Below the pieces are notes generated by a model. The model had not been told where the DNA came from. It made no database searches and saw nothing but the letters and a program-made list of their open reading frames with translations. Shown one piece after another: positions 1 through 8,029 of a stretch of 29,026 bases of DNA; within the stretch, counting starts at the first letter, position 1, and the number at the start of each line of letters is the position of its first letter. A program made the position numbers and the translations under genes. The stretch comes from an uncultured Lachnospiraceae bacterium (GTDB lineage: Bacteria; Bacillota; Clostridia; Lachnospirales; Lachnospiraceae). The stretch lies in NCBI GenBank assembly GCA_910576895.1, contig CAJTJZ010000033.1, positions 1-29,026 on the forward strand, read 5' to 3'.

Positions 1-690
1 ACGAAAGTTATGCGGAAAGACTTTCTTTTTCTCTATGCCTGCTTTCTCTGCTAAGGCTTTTAATTGTTTACTTACATTACTACGATCTACAGGATTTCCC
101 TTTCTGGAAAGAAAAATGCTTCCGCTTACAATACCTTCTTCTTTTATATATTCTTGCAACGCTTTTCTAATTTCATCAGAAAGAAGAATATTTCTCACCT
201 TTCCTTTATTATAAATAATGGCTTCTCCTTCCTTTACAGCTTCTACCGTAATAAATTTCAATTCCCCAATCCGAATCCCGGTACTTCCTAATGTTCGTAA
301 CATCATTCCCAGTTTTCTTTTTCCTTCCTGTTCTGCAATTTCAATTAATTTTTTATAGTCTTTCTCGGTTAAAGTTTTCTCATCCGAACGAAACAGTTCC
401 TCTTGCACAGGATATGTTTGCACCATAAGTTCATACCATCCCATAAATTTTAAAAAACGATTCGCTGCTACCAAAAAAGAATTAATACTACTGATTTTAT
501 ATTTTCCGCAATCCCAAAGCATTTGTTTATACGCAAGCATTTGTGCTTTAGTAATTTCATTCTCTTGTACAAAAGTCATTAATTTTTTTAAATCTCTTAC
601 ATACTTCTGAACAGTAGCCAAACATTTCTCTGTATGGAAAAGCCACTCCTGAAATAACAGTAGTTCCTGTTCTGTAATTATCTTTTTCAT
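1..690 (-). CDS. Tyrosine recombinase/integrase, C-terminus cut by window edge
   Basis: The minus-strand frame reads 230 codons from an ATG at 690 to the window edge without a stop. The first 100 or so residues look like a SAM-like core-binding domain (MKKIITEQELLLFQEWLF...). The catalytic domain follows: GIRIGEL carries the first catalytic Arg, an NKGKVR stretch carries the beta-hairpin Lys, and the last visible residues, PHNFR, are the His-x-x-Arg box. The catalytic Tyr lies outside the window. The gene should cut and rejoin DNA at specific sites as a phage- or XerC/D-like recombinase. The sequence before the ATG has only a weak GA-rich ribosome site. Whether it serves a mobile element or is a stand-alone chromosomal recombinase cannot be told from this piece. 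Confidence 0.9.
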   Translation of the reverse strand, partial: MKKIITEQELLLFQEWLFHTEKCLATVQKYVRDLKKLMTFVQENEITKAQMLAYKQMLWDCGKYKISSINSFLVAANRFLKFMGWYELMVQTYPVQEELFRSDEKTLTEKDYKKLIEIAEQEGKRKLGMMLRTLGSTGIRIGELKFITVEAVKEGEAIIYNKGKVRNILLSDEIRKALQEYIKEEGIVSGSIFLSRKGNPVDRSNVSKQLKALAEKAGIEKKKVFPHNFR

Positions 691-965
691 CTTGTTCTCA
701 CTTTCTTTTATTGTAGTAATTTAACGCATGGATCCTATTATCCTTTCGGCAAAATTTTTATCTAACTCTATCGAAATAAGACATTTTCACAAAAATTTTG
801 AGAATTTTTATAAACTTATTGAACAGTTAAAAGTTTGATTAACTAATAAACAAATCAATTTCCTCATTTTCTAAAGGAATTTGCTTACTAGAAATTATTT
901 TTGTTATGGTGATTTTACTGTTTTTTGCCATAAAATTGAATTTCATCTATAAATTTTTCATCATC
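691..965. other. AT-rich intergenic stretch, no gene seen
   Basis: Between the recombinase start and the hairpin at 966 I see no convincing reading frame or RNA gene. A weak promoter-like pair for the recombinase (TTAGAT, 17 bp, GATAAT on the minus strand, about 740-770) is possible but poor. Confidence 0.4.
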
Positions 966-1011
966 AACAGCCCAAAAATGAAAGTTTATAGGCTTTCATT
1001 TTTGGGCTGTT
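966..1011. terminator. Long perfect hairpin, possible bidirectional terminator
   Basis: A 19-bp perfect inverted repeat (966-984 with 993-1011) encloses an 8-nt loop. The stem begins AACAGCCC and ends GGGCTGTT. There is no clean run of T on either side, so it is not a textbook intrinsic terminator. It insulates the recombinase region from the tRNA promoter. Confidence 0.5.
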
Positions 1012-1092
1012 TCCTTTGATGGGTTAATTTTTTGCATTTTCACTATTTTTTTGGTTACTTTCCAAAAAGACATTTTAACTATAAAAAAAGTC

Positions 1093-1124
1093 TTGACATT
1101 TCTTTTTATATGTAGTAATATAAT
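1093..1124 (+). promoter_or_regulatory. Promoter of the tRNA-Trp gene
   Basis: TTGACA at 1093-1098 is a consensus -35 box. TAATAT at 1116-1121 lies 17 bp downstream, and TATAAT at 1119-1124 is 20 bp downstream; either may serve as -10 box. The tRNA begins about 16-19 nt further on. Confidence 0.7.
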
Positions 1125-1139
1125 AAGGCAGTCTTGCTT

Positions 1140-1210
1140 AGGGGATTGGTCAAATGGTATGACAAGGGTCTCCAAAACCTTTAGCGGGGGTTCGATTCCC
1201 TCATCCCCTG
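1140..1210 (+). tRNA. tRNA-Trp (anticodon CCA)
   Basis: A full cloverleaf can be drawn. The acceptor stem pairs AGGGGAT (1140-1146) with ATCCCCT (1203-1209), followed by G1210 as discriminator base. The anticodon arm AGGGT/ACCTT holds the loop CTCCAAA with anticodon CCA, which reads UGG (tryptophan). The T arm is GGGGG-TTCGATT-CCCTC. The 3' CCA is not encoded. It has its own promoter upstream and a terminator just after it, so it is a single-gene transcription unit. Confidence 0.95.
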
Positions 1211-1211
1211 T

Positions 1212-1248
1212 AAAGAGTAAATTCAAATACTTGGATTTACTCTTTTTC
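1212..1248. terminator. Intrinsic terminator after tRNA-Trp, facing nspC
   Basis: The stem AAAGAGTAAAT (1212-1222) pairs with ATTTACTCTTT (1235-1245) and is followed by T residues on the plus strand. It ends the tRNA transcript. The stem is symmetric with A-rich DNA on the other side, so it may also end the convergent polyamine operon whose last codon is 4 bp away. Confidence 0.8.
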
Positions 1249-1251
1249 TTT

Positions 1252-2427
1252 TTAAGAAAGCCTTTGTTTAAAATCCTCATATCCAAACTTTCGAATCGTT
1301 TCGATTGTTCCATCTTCATGACGATATAAAATAGATGGTAATTTCATTCCATTAAAAGTATTATTTTTTACCATAGAATAATGAGCCATATCACAAAAAA
1401 TCAATTTATCTCCTTCTTGCAAAGGCTCATCAAAGGAATAATCCCCAATAATATCCCCTGCAAGGCAAGTTGATCCTCCCAAACGATACGTATAGGCCTT
1501 TTCTCCGGGCTTTCCAGATAATGTACCGTTTTTTTCTATTAATTCTGGTCGATATGGCATCTCCAATACATCAGGCATATGGCAGGCAGCAGAAGTATCT
1601 AAAATTGCGATATCTATCCCATTTTTCCATACATCTAATACAGTGGAAACAAGAAAGCCTGTATTTAATGCAACAGCTTCTCCCGGTTCTAAATAAACTT
1701 CTACCTGATAAGTCTTACGAAGTTTTAATATACAATCAATTAACCGTTCTAAATCATAATCCCTACGTGTAATATGATGTCCACCACCTAGATTGATCCA
1801 TCGTATTTGTTCCATACAAAGATATGTTCCAAACTTTTCTGTAAAAACAGCAATCGTTCTTTCTAAAGTATCTGCATTTTGTTCACATAACGTATGAAAA
1901 TGAATCCCTTCTATCTCTTGTAAAACATCTTCTGTATCTTTTAATGCAGTATATGTTGTTCCAAGGCGAGAGCCAAAAAAACAGGGATTATAAAGATCGG
2001 TTTCTACTTCGGAATATTCTGGATTAACACGTAAACCAAAGGAAACTTTTGATTCCTTTATTTCTTCTCTAAATTTTCTAATTTGAGCAGGTGTATTAAA
2101 AACGATATGATCACAAATCTGTAAAAGTTCTTTTAAATCTTTCTTTGTATAAGCAGGGGAAAACACATGTGTTTCCCCACCAAACATTTCTTTTCCAAGT
2201 CTTGCTTCATAAATACCACTTGCTGTTGTACCACTTAAATACTTTTTTAAAAGTGGATAGGTAGAAAACATAGAAAATGCTTTTTGTGCCAAAAGAATCT
2301 GTGCTCCAGAACGTTTTCCTACAGAATATAAAAGTTCTGCATTTTTACGCAGAAGCTCCTCCTCCACAATATAACAAGGAGTTTCCACATCTTTATATAA
2401 GTTTGGATATTTTGATATTACATTCAT
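1252..2427 (-). CDS. nspC: Carboxynorspermidine/carboxyspermidine decarboxylase
   Basis: This 391-aa protein is a PLP-dependent, alanine-racemase-fold decarboxylase that removes CO2 from carboxyspermidine or carboxynorspermidine, the last step to spermidine or norspermidine in the cytosol. The N-terminal TPCYIVEEELL start, the PLP lysine in LLAQKAFS (about residue 49), the GGGHH glycine loop and the C-terminal DTSAACHMPDVLEMPYRP segment fit the NspC family, and the length is usual. It is the last gene of the minus-strand polyamine cluster, 73 bp after the dehydrogenase that would make its substrate. A GGGAAA ribosome site lies before the ATG. Whether the natural product is spermidine or norspermidine cannot be read from sequence alone. 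Confidence 0.92.
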   Translation of the reverse strand: MNVISKYPNLYKDVETPCYIVEEELLRKNAELLYSVGKRSGAQILLAQKAFSMFSTYPLLKKYLSGTTASGIYEARLGKEMFGGETHVFSPAYTKKDLKELLQICDHIVFNTPAQIRKFREEIKESKVSFGLRVNPEYSEVETDLYNPCFFGSRLGTTYTALKDTEDVLQEIEGIHFHTLCEQNADTLERTIAVFTEKFGTYLCMEQIRWINLGGGHHITRRDYDLERLIDCILKLRKTYQVEVYLEPGEAVALNTGFLVSTVLDVWKNGIDIAILDTSAACHMPDVLEMPYRPELIEKNGTLSGKPGEKAYTYRLGGSTCLAGDIIGDYSFDEPLQEGDKLIFCDMAHYSMVKNNTFNGMKLPSILYRHEDGTIETIRKFGYEDFKQRLS

Positions 2428-2500
2428 AAATTTTATTTCCCTTAATAATTCAATTACATCAACAACTCAATTATATATATCATTCCTAAATATAAGATTC

Positions 2501-3700
2501 CTATGGTACTAAGATAGGATGGAAATTCTCTTTCCAAGGAAGTCCCCAACGATTTAATGCTTCCATAAAAGGATCTGGATCAAATTCTTCTACATTATAA
2601 ACACCCGGTCTTTTCCATTTTCCTGACATTACAAGCATTGCAGCAATCATAGCTGGAACACCTGTTGTATAGGAAACTGCCTGAGAACCGACTTCTTTAT
2701 AACATTCTTCATGGTCACAAATATTATATAAATAATAAGTTTTTTCTTTTCCATCTTTTATCCCCTGAAAAATACATCCAATATTTGTTTTTCCTTTGGT
2801 ACGAGAACCTAGAGAAGCTGGATCTGGAAGAACTGCTTTTAAAAATTGCAATGGAACAATTTGTTTTCCTTCAAATTCAATTGGTTCAATACTTGTCATT
2901 CCTACATTTTCAAGACATTTTAAATGTGTAAGGTAACTTTGTCCAAATGTCATAAAAAAACGAATCCGCTTAATTCCCTTTATATTCATTCCAAGTGATT
3001 CTAATTCTTCATGATGTAAAAGGTACATTTCTTTCTCTCCAACACCATCAAAATAATAAGAACGTTTGATTTCCATTGGTTCTGTTTCTACCCATTTACC
3101 ATCTTCCCAATAACTCCCTTTTGCAGAAACCTCACGAATATTAATTTCTGGATTAAAATTTGTTGCAAATGGATAGCCATGATCACCACCATTACAATCA
3201 AGAATATCAATATAATGAATCTCATCAAAATGATGTTTCATAGCATAGGCTGAAAATACACCCGTAACACCAGGATCAAAACCACAGCCAAGAAGTGCTG
3301 TAATTCCTGCCTTTTCAAAGCGATCACGATAAGCCCACTGCCAACTATATTCAAATTTTGCTGTGTCTTCTGGCTCATAATTTGCTGTATCCATATAATC
3401 TGTTTTTGTTGCAAGACAAGCATCCATAATTGTAAGATCCTGATAAGGAAGTGCTACATTAATTACAATATCTGGTTGAAAATTCTGAATTAATGCAATA
3501 ATATCTTCTACTTTATTGGCATCTAATTTTGCTGTAGAAATCTTTGTTTTTCCACCATCTAATTTCTTTTTTAAATTATCACATTTTTCCTTTGTTCTGC
3601 TTGCAATGCAAATTTCCTCAAATACTTCTGAATTTTGACAGCATTTATGAATGACGACAGAAGCAACACCACCACAGCCAATAATTAAAGCCTTTCCCAT
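2501..3700 (-). CDS. Carboxynorspermidine/carboxyspermidine synthase (dehydrogenase), saccharopine dehydrogenase family
   Basis: The product (399 aa) should join aspartate semialdehyde to putrescine or diaminopropane and reduce the imine with NADPH, giving carboxyspermidine or carboxynorspermidine for NspC. MGKALIIGCGGVASVVIHKC at the N-terminus is the Rossmann nucleotide-binding loop (GCGGVA), followed by the SRTKEKC strand-end region. ALLGCGFDPGVTGVFSAYA is typical of the saccharopine dehydrogenase-like catalytic domain. I chose the ATG at 3700 because a GAGGT ribosome site lies 9 nt before it and the Rossmann fold starts right there; a frame extension to 3784 would add a lysine-rich, unlikely 28 residues and overlap speE. 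It sits between speE and nspC with 73-bp gaps on both sides. Confidence 0.92.
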   Translation of the reverse strand: MGKALIIGCGGVASVVIHKCCQNSEVFEEICIASRTKEKCDNLKKKLDGGKTKISTAKLDANKVEDIIALIQNFQPDIVINVALPYQDLTIMDACLATKTDYMDTANYEPEDTAKFEYSWQWAYRDRFEKAGITALLGCGFDPGVTGVFSAYAMKHHFDEIHYIDILDCNGGDHGYPFATNFNPEINIREVSAKGSYWEDGKWVETEPMEIKRSYYFDGVGEKEMYLLHHEELESLGMNIKGIKRIRFFMTFGQSYLTHLKCLENVGMTSIEPIEFEGKQIVPLQFLKAVLPDPASLGSRTKGKTNIGCIFQGIKDGKEKTYYLYNICDHEECYKEVGSQAVSYTTGVPAMIAAMLVMSGKWKRPGVYNVEEFDPDPFMEALNRWGLPWKENFHPILVP

Positions 3701-3773
3701 AATTTGTACCTCATTTCTATTTATTTTCCTAATATTTATTTCTTCTTTCTTACTTTTTCTATCTTTTGTTTTT

Positions 3774-4619
3774 TTATGTACCAAGCAATTCTTTTACATA
3801 ATTTGGCAAATAAAAACATCCTTTATGCAAATCTGTATTATAATATCTTGTTCTTAATCCAAGCTGATTCCATTCTTCTTCCCTTAAATCTAAAATAGGA
3901 TCATATTTTTTAGAAGCAAACCCAAATAACCAATGCCCGGAAGGATAGGATGGAATATGACATTGATATACAAGACTTAATGGAAATTCCTGTGTAATAT
4001 GCTTATGTGCTTTTTGTACAGAAAGAGAATGCATTTTATAAAAAGGGCTTTCATGCTGATTAATTAAAATGCCATCCTCTTTTAATGCTTTAAAACAAGT
4101 ACCATAAAATTCTCTAGTAAAAAAACCTTCTGCTGGTCCATAAGGGTCTGCACAGTCTACAATAATCAAATCATATTCTTGCCTAGGGCTTCGCACAAAA
4201 TGCAGTCCTTCATCAAAATAAATATGTACTCTTTTATCATCAAAACTACAAGCAGTACGCTGAAAATGTTTTTTACACATTTCTACTACTTCTTTATCTA
4301 TTTCTACTAAATCAATTCGCTTAATGGAAGGATATTTACATAATTCTCGTACTGTACCACCATCACCACCACCAATCACAAGCACATCAAATACATGGGG
4401 ATGTACTGCAAGTGGTACATGAGTAATCATTTCATGATAAATAAATTCATCCTTTTCTGTAATCATAAGTTCCCCATCATAAATAAGAACACGTCCAAAC
4501 TCAACTGTTTCTAAAATATCAACCCTTTGAAATTCACTCTCACAGACACTAATTTGCTTTACTACTTTCATTGAGAAACGTACATCCTTTGTATGTTGAT
4601 CCGTATACCAAAATTCCAT
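3774..4619 (-). CDS. speE: Spermidine synthase (polyamine aminopropyltransferase)
   Basis: The 281-aa protein has the SpeE fold. It begins with a small beta-stranded N-terminal domain (residues 1-55), then the putrescine/dcSAM site pieces DGELMITEKDEFIYHEM, the glycine-rich nucleotide loop VIGGGDGGTVREL (about 83-95), the acidic LVEID motif, and VDCADPYGPAEGFF, which carries the catalytic Asp. Known members move an aminopropyl group from decarboxylated SAM to putrescine. A GAGGGG ribosome site precedes the ATG. It is the second gene of the polyamine cluster, 42 bp after the GyrI-like gene. It is odd that no SAM decarboxylase (speD) is seen here, while the SAM-independent route is encoded directly downstream, so its true substrate in this operon is open. 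Confidence 0.93.
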   Translation of the reverse strand: MEFWYTDQHTKDVRFSMKVVKQISVCESEFQRVDILETVEFGRVLIYDGELMITEKDEFIYHEMITHVPLAVHPHVFDVLVIGGGDGGTVRELCKYPSIKRIDLVEIDKEVVEMCKKHFQRTACSFDDKRVHIYFDEGLHFVRSPRQEYDLIIVDCADPYGPAEGFFTREFYGTCFKALKEDGILINQHESPFYKMHSLSVQKAHKHITQEFPLSLVYQCHIPSYPSGHWLFGFASKKYDPILDLREEEWNQLGLRTRYYNTDLHKGCFYLPNYVKELLGT

Positions 4620-4661
4620 TTTCTACCCCTCTATTTATCAACTTATAAACCAGATAAAATA

Positions 4662-5147
4662 TTAGCTCTCAATCGAAATTGCATAATCTAAAATTACATT
4701 TCCCTTTTCATCTCCTGTTGTAAATCTTGGACAATTATATCGTTCCAAGCACCAATCATCTTCTTTTCGTTTCCAATTGTATTCTTTTAACTTTTCTAAA
4801 CATTGATTATGTGTATCTATCGTATAAAATTCATTACTATTTTCTTTATCATATAAATAACATATGGCATAATCTAAAGGAGCTATATCAACATACTCAA
4901 AACCTTCTGGAACTTCTGTATTTTCTGGAAAAAGCATTCCAATCCAATGTTCTGGCATACCATTTACTATATGTACACCTCCAATATAAGCATCTCCATT
5001 AAAAGAAAGCCTCTGATTTGTTTCTAATGTTTCAAACCAATTATTTTCCCACCATTCACCCCAATTTGGAACACCTTCATATCTTTTACCAATCAATCGT
5101 GCTTTTGGACAACTTTCTTTCTTTATTTCTAAAATTTCAACTGCCAT
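4662..5147 (-). CDS. GyrI-like small-molecule-binding domain protein
   Basis: This 161-aa protein resembles the GyrI-like/AraC effector-binding (SOUL-BTAD) fold: a start MAVEILEIKKESCPKARLIG, a central GGVHIVNGMPEHWIGMLFPE strand pair, and a VPEGFEYVDIAPLDYAICYLYD strand that usually closes the ligand cleft. It has no DNA-binding domain, so it is a free effector-binding domain. A GGAGG site lies 7 nt before the ATG. It is the first gene before speE and probably shares its mRNA, so a role in sensing, buffering or converting a polyamine-related amine is a reasonable guess but not shown. Confidence is good for the fold and low for function. Confidence 0.75.
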   Translation of the reverse strand: MAVEILEIKKESCPKARLIGKRYEGVPNWGEWWENNWFETLETNQRLSFNGDAYIGGVHIVNGMPEHWIGMLFPENTEVPEGFEYVDIAPLDYAICYLYDKENSNEFYTIDTHNQCLEKLKEYNWKRKEDDWCLERYNCPRFTTGDEKGNVILDYAISIES

Positions 5148-5198
5148 CTGGATACCTCCATAAATTCATTTTTATTAAATTACTCCATATAATTGATT

Positions 5199-5227
5199 AT
5201 TCTACCATAAGCACACACACAATACAA
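5199..5227 (-). promoter_or_regulatory. Candidate promoter of the polyamine operon
   Basis: Read on the minus strand, TTGTAT (5222-5227) and TAGAAT (5199-5204) are separated by 17 bp and lie about 50 bp before the GyrI-like ATG. No other promoter is obvious further into the operon, which supports co-transcription down to nspC. Confidence 0.55.
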
Positions 5228-5251
5228 TGAAAATTTATTGAAATACAATTT

Positions 5252-5281
5252 AAAAGAACTGTTCCTTTTTAGAAACAGTTC
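5252..5281 (-). terminator. Intrinsic terminator of the LRR gene
   Basis: On the minus strand GAACTGTT (5274-5281) pairs with AACAGTTC (5256-5263) and is followed by TTTT. It lies about 45 bp after the stop of the leucine-rich repeat gene and just before the promoter of the polyamine operon. Confidence 0.75.
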
Positions 5282-5323
5282 CAAATTAATATAACTATAT
5301 TTCTTTTTTATTCCTTACGCTTG

Positions 5324-6358
5324 TTACTCTTTCTTATCATACCCAGTCACTACAACATCCTTATCACACTTTAAATCGATTAAAGCTGTACTATCACTAA
5401 GATCTAAGCTAGTCAATTTATTTCCAGAACAATCCAAAATTTCTAAAACAGGCTTAAAACCCAAATCTAAATTTTCCAAATTATTATTATAGCAATATAA
5501 AGTTTCTAATACTGCAATATTACTTAAATTTAAATCTGTTAATTTATTTTCAGAACAACTTAAAACATTTAAATCTGTATTACGACTTAAATCCAAAGCA
5601 GTCAATGCATTCGAATGACATACAATTGTTCCTAAAGCCACACTATTACTACAATCCAAAGTAGTTAAATTATTATTATTACAATATAAAATTTCCAAAA
5701 TTCCATTATTACTAATGTCTAAACTAGTTAAAGCATTATTACTACATCGTAAAGAACTCAAAGGATTACTACTGATATCTAATGTAGTCAAATTGTTGTT
5801 ATCGCAATTCAAAGATTTTAAATTCACAAAAGCAGAAAAAGAAATATCTCCGCTAAGAGAACAATTTGACCAATCAATCGAAATTAAATTTCCCTCACTA
5901 TCCCATTGATATTGACTACTGTTAAAATCTTCACTAATAGTTGCTCCCAATGCTTTTTGTTCTGCAATTAATCGCTTTAAAGCTTCCTCTTGCTTTTTCT
6001 CAAAAATTAAAGGTAATTCTTTTATCACTTCCACTTTGCATTTTAAGGTTGTTGTAGCTATTTTTTTACCTTTTTTATAAGTAATCTTAGCCTTAATAAC
6101 TGCCTTTCCAGCTTTTTTCGCTTTTATCTTACCTTTCTTTGTAACAGTTGCTATTTTCTTATTAGAAGTTGCGAAAGTAACTGTTTTCGCAACAAATTTA
6201 TTACTCTGTACTATGACAGCTTTAGATTGATTTTCCTTGAGAACAATAAGAGAATAAGAAAGAGAAAATGGTTTCGATGCCGCTTTAATAGAAATACTAT
6301 CTTTCTGCCCAATAATCAGTCCCATAACAATTATAAGTGCCAAAATTTGTTTTTTCAT
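5324..6358 (-). CDS. Secreted leucine-rich repeat protein with a bacterial Ig-like (BIG2-type) domain
   Basis: The 344-aa product starts with a signal peptide (MKKQILALIIVMGLIIG, with a likely cut near KAAS). Residues about 30-110 form a lysine-rich Ig-like domain with the BIG2 signature VTFATSNKKIATVTKKGKIK. A short helical linker follows. Residues about 175-335 hold seven to eight 21-residue repeats of the type LxxLxCxxNxLxxLDLSxNxx, with Cys in the inward position of almost every repeat. It lacks a visible sortase signal or S-layer domain, so it is probably released or loosely wall-bound, and may bind host or bacterial surface ligands. It stands alone: 102 bp from the flotillin gene upstream and with its own terminator. 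Confidence 0.85.
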   Translation of the reverse strand: MKKQILALIIVMGLIIGQKDSISIKAASKPFSLSYSLIVLKENQSKAVIVQSNKFVAKTVTFATSNKKIATVTKKGKIKAKKAGKAVIKAKITYKKGKKIATTTLKCKVEVIKELPLIFEKKQEEALKRLIAEQKALGATISEDFNSSQYQWDSEGNLISIDWSNCSLSGDISFSAFVNLKSLNCDNNNLTTLDISSNPLSSLRCSNNALTSLDISNNGILEILYCNNNNLTTLDCSNSVALGTIVCHSNALTALDLSRNTDLNVLSCSENKLTDLNLSNIAVLETLYCYNNNLENLDLGFKPVLEILDCSGNKLTSLDLSDSTALIDLKCDKDVVVTGYDKKE

Positions 6359-6460
6359 ATCTTATTTTTTCTCCCTTCCATCTTCCTAGTTACATTATTT
6401 CATTATCTGCTATACATTCTTATAATCAGGTGAAACAAAGAATAAGATTCCGCTATTTAT

Positions 6461-8014
6461 TTATTGCTCCTTGACATAGTCTTTCGCATTTATTGCTTGT
6501 TCAGGAATGCCACTAATATTAATGTTTCTTGTCACTTTTGCATCATATGTACCTGCCTTCATAATCTCCTGTAAATCAATTCCTGTCACTTCTTTCATAG
6601 ATTCCATCAAACCAAGCATAGCACTTGGAACATTCTCCATAATCTGTTCCGTTCCATTCCGTCCATCACTGCCGCTTTGAATCACAGTAATCTTGTCAAT
6701 TTGTGCAAACTGTTTTGCAAACTGTTCTGCAATATCAGGCAATACATTAATCATCATCTCTGCCATAGCAGCACCTGTATACTTCTGATAAGCCTCTGCC
6801 TTCTTTTCCATAGCTTCTGCTTCCGCAATTCCTTTTGCCTTAATTCCTTCCGCTTCTGCTTCTGTTTTTGCTCGAATAGTTTCTGCCTCGGCAAGCCCTT
6901 TCATTTTAATAGCCTCTGCTTCTGCCTCCGCTTCTTTCTTTCTAGCCTCTGCTTTCGCTTCTGCCTCGGCAATTTTACGAAATTTCTCCGCCTCTGCATC
7001 TGCTTTGGCTTTCTCTTTATCAGCCAAAGATGGCTCTATTACTTCAGAACGTAAGGCTTGCTTTTTCCTTTCTGCACGCTTTGTTTCTAATTCAATATTC
7101 TTCTCCTCAGAAAGAATTTGTATTTGAATTTCCGCTTCTGCAATATCTTTTTGTTTCTGCTGTTTCAAAAGTTCTGCTCCCATTTCCGCATCAATTGTTT
7201 GCTTAGAAGTCACAAACTTCTGTGTAGCATAAGCAGCATCTGCAATTGCCTTTGCCGTTTCCTGTTCCTTTGCAAATTCCGATTCTTTTAATGCCTTTGC
7301 TTTCCTTGCTTCTGCTATCTGCGTTTCTGAAAGTAGCTTTGCCTGTTCCCCTTCTTTTCTTGCTTCAGATGTCTTAATATCTTGTTCCCTCGCTGCCTCT
7401 GCCTTTGCAATCTCCGCATCTTTTCGCTTTCTGGCAATCTCGCCTTCTCCCAATGACTTAATATATCCATTCTCGTCAGAAATATCTGTAATGGTGAAGT
7501 TCTTCACTTCCAGCCCCATATTTCCTAACTCTGTTCCCACTACCTCCAAGACTTTAGAAGAAAATGTTTCCCGTTTTTGATACAACTCCTCTACTGTCAT
7601 CGTAGCAATGATTTCACGCAGCTTTCCTTCCAATACACTGTTTGCAGTTGCATTGATATTCTGAATAATTGCAATTTCATTCTTTCCTGTAAATTGCTCG
7701 ATTGCAGTCAAAATACTTCCCGATTCATTTCGTACTTTAATTACAGCCGTTGTTACCACGCTAATAGGAACTCCCTGAGAAGACATTCCATTATTTGTCT
7801 TTACGGACAATGGAATATTTCCCAGCGAAATATAATCAATTCGTTCAAAGATTGGAATTACCATACCACCGCCACCTGTAATAACACGCTTTCTCATACC
7901 TGTAACAACACCTGCTTTGTCCTGCGGAACTTTCTTCCACATAGAAAGTATTACGCTCAAAATAAGAATCACTCCAATGACAAGAACTCCTACTGTAATT
8001 ACAATTTCTACCAT
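6461..8014 (-). CDS. floT: Flotillin-like SPFH/Band 7 membrane protein
   Basis: This 517-aa protein has an N-terminal membrane helix (residues about 4-27), an SPFH/Band 7 domain (about 30-190, with VPQDKAGVVTGMRKRVITGGGGMVIP), and a long coiled coil full of AEAEA and KAEAE steps (about 195-420), then a C-terminal tail (AMAEMMINVLPDIAEQFAKQF). This is the flotillin/YuaG layout. Flotillins scaffold membrane microdomains and affect secretion, signalling and fluidity. It follows the NfeD gene with a 15-bp gap and an AAAGGAAG ribosome site, the same pairing as yuaF-yuaG in Bacillus subtilis, so the two probably work together at the membrane. Confidence 0.9.
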   Translation of the reverse strand: MVEIVITVGVLVIGVILILSVILSMWKKVPQDKAGVVTGMRKRVITGGGGMVIPIFERIDYISLGNIPLSVKTNNGMSSQGVPISVVTTAVIKVRNESGSILTAIEQFTGKNEIAIIQNINATANSVLEGKLREIIATMTVEELYQKRETFSSKVLEVVGTELGNMGLEVKNFTITDISDENGYIKSLGEGEIARKRKDAEIAKAEAAREQDIKTSEARKEGEQAKLLSETQIAEARKAKALKESEFAKEQETAKAIADAAYATQKFVTSKQTIDAEMGAELLKQQKQKDIAEAEIQIQILSEEKNIELETKRAERKKQALRSEVIEPSLADKEKAKADAEAEKFRKIAEAEAKAEARKKEAEAEAEAIKMKGLAEAETIRAKTEAEAEGIKAKGIAEAEAMEKKAEAYQKYTGAAMAEMMINVLPDIAEQFAKQFAQIDKITVIQSGSDGRNGTEQIMENVPSAMLGLMESMKEVTGIDLQEIMKAGTYDAKVTRNINISGIPEQAINAKDYVKEQ

Positions 8015-8029
8015 AACATCTTCCTTTCT

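Noticed and set aside
64..291. Plus-strand 75-residue frame
   Set aside because: It is antisense to the recombinase gene, whose motifs are clear; no ribosome site.
1..1210. Integrase gene near tRNA-Trp as sign of an element integrated in the tRNA
   Set aside because: An element using the tRNA 3' end would lie to the right of 1210, but there a conserved polyamine operon follows and I see no second copy of the tRNA end. The recombinase is on the other side.
5390..5830. Periodic DNA repeats as a possible CRISPR array
   Set aside because: The 63-bp period is the coding sequence of 21-residue leucine-rich repeats in an open frame; repeats are imperfect and there are no spacers.
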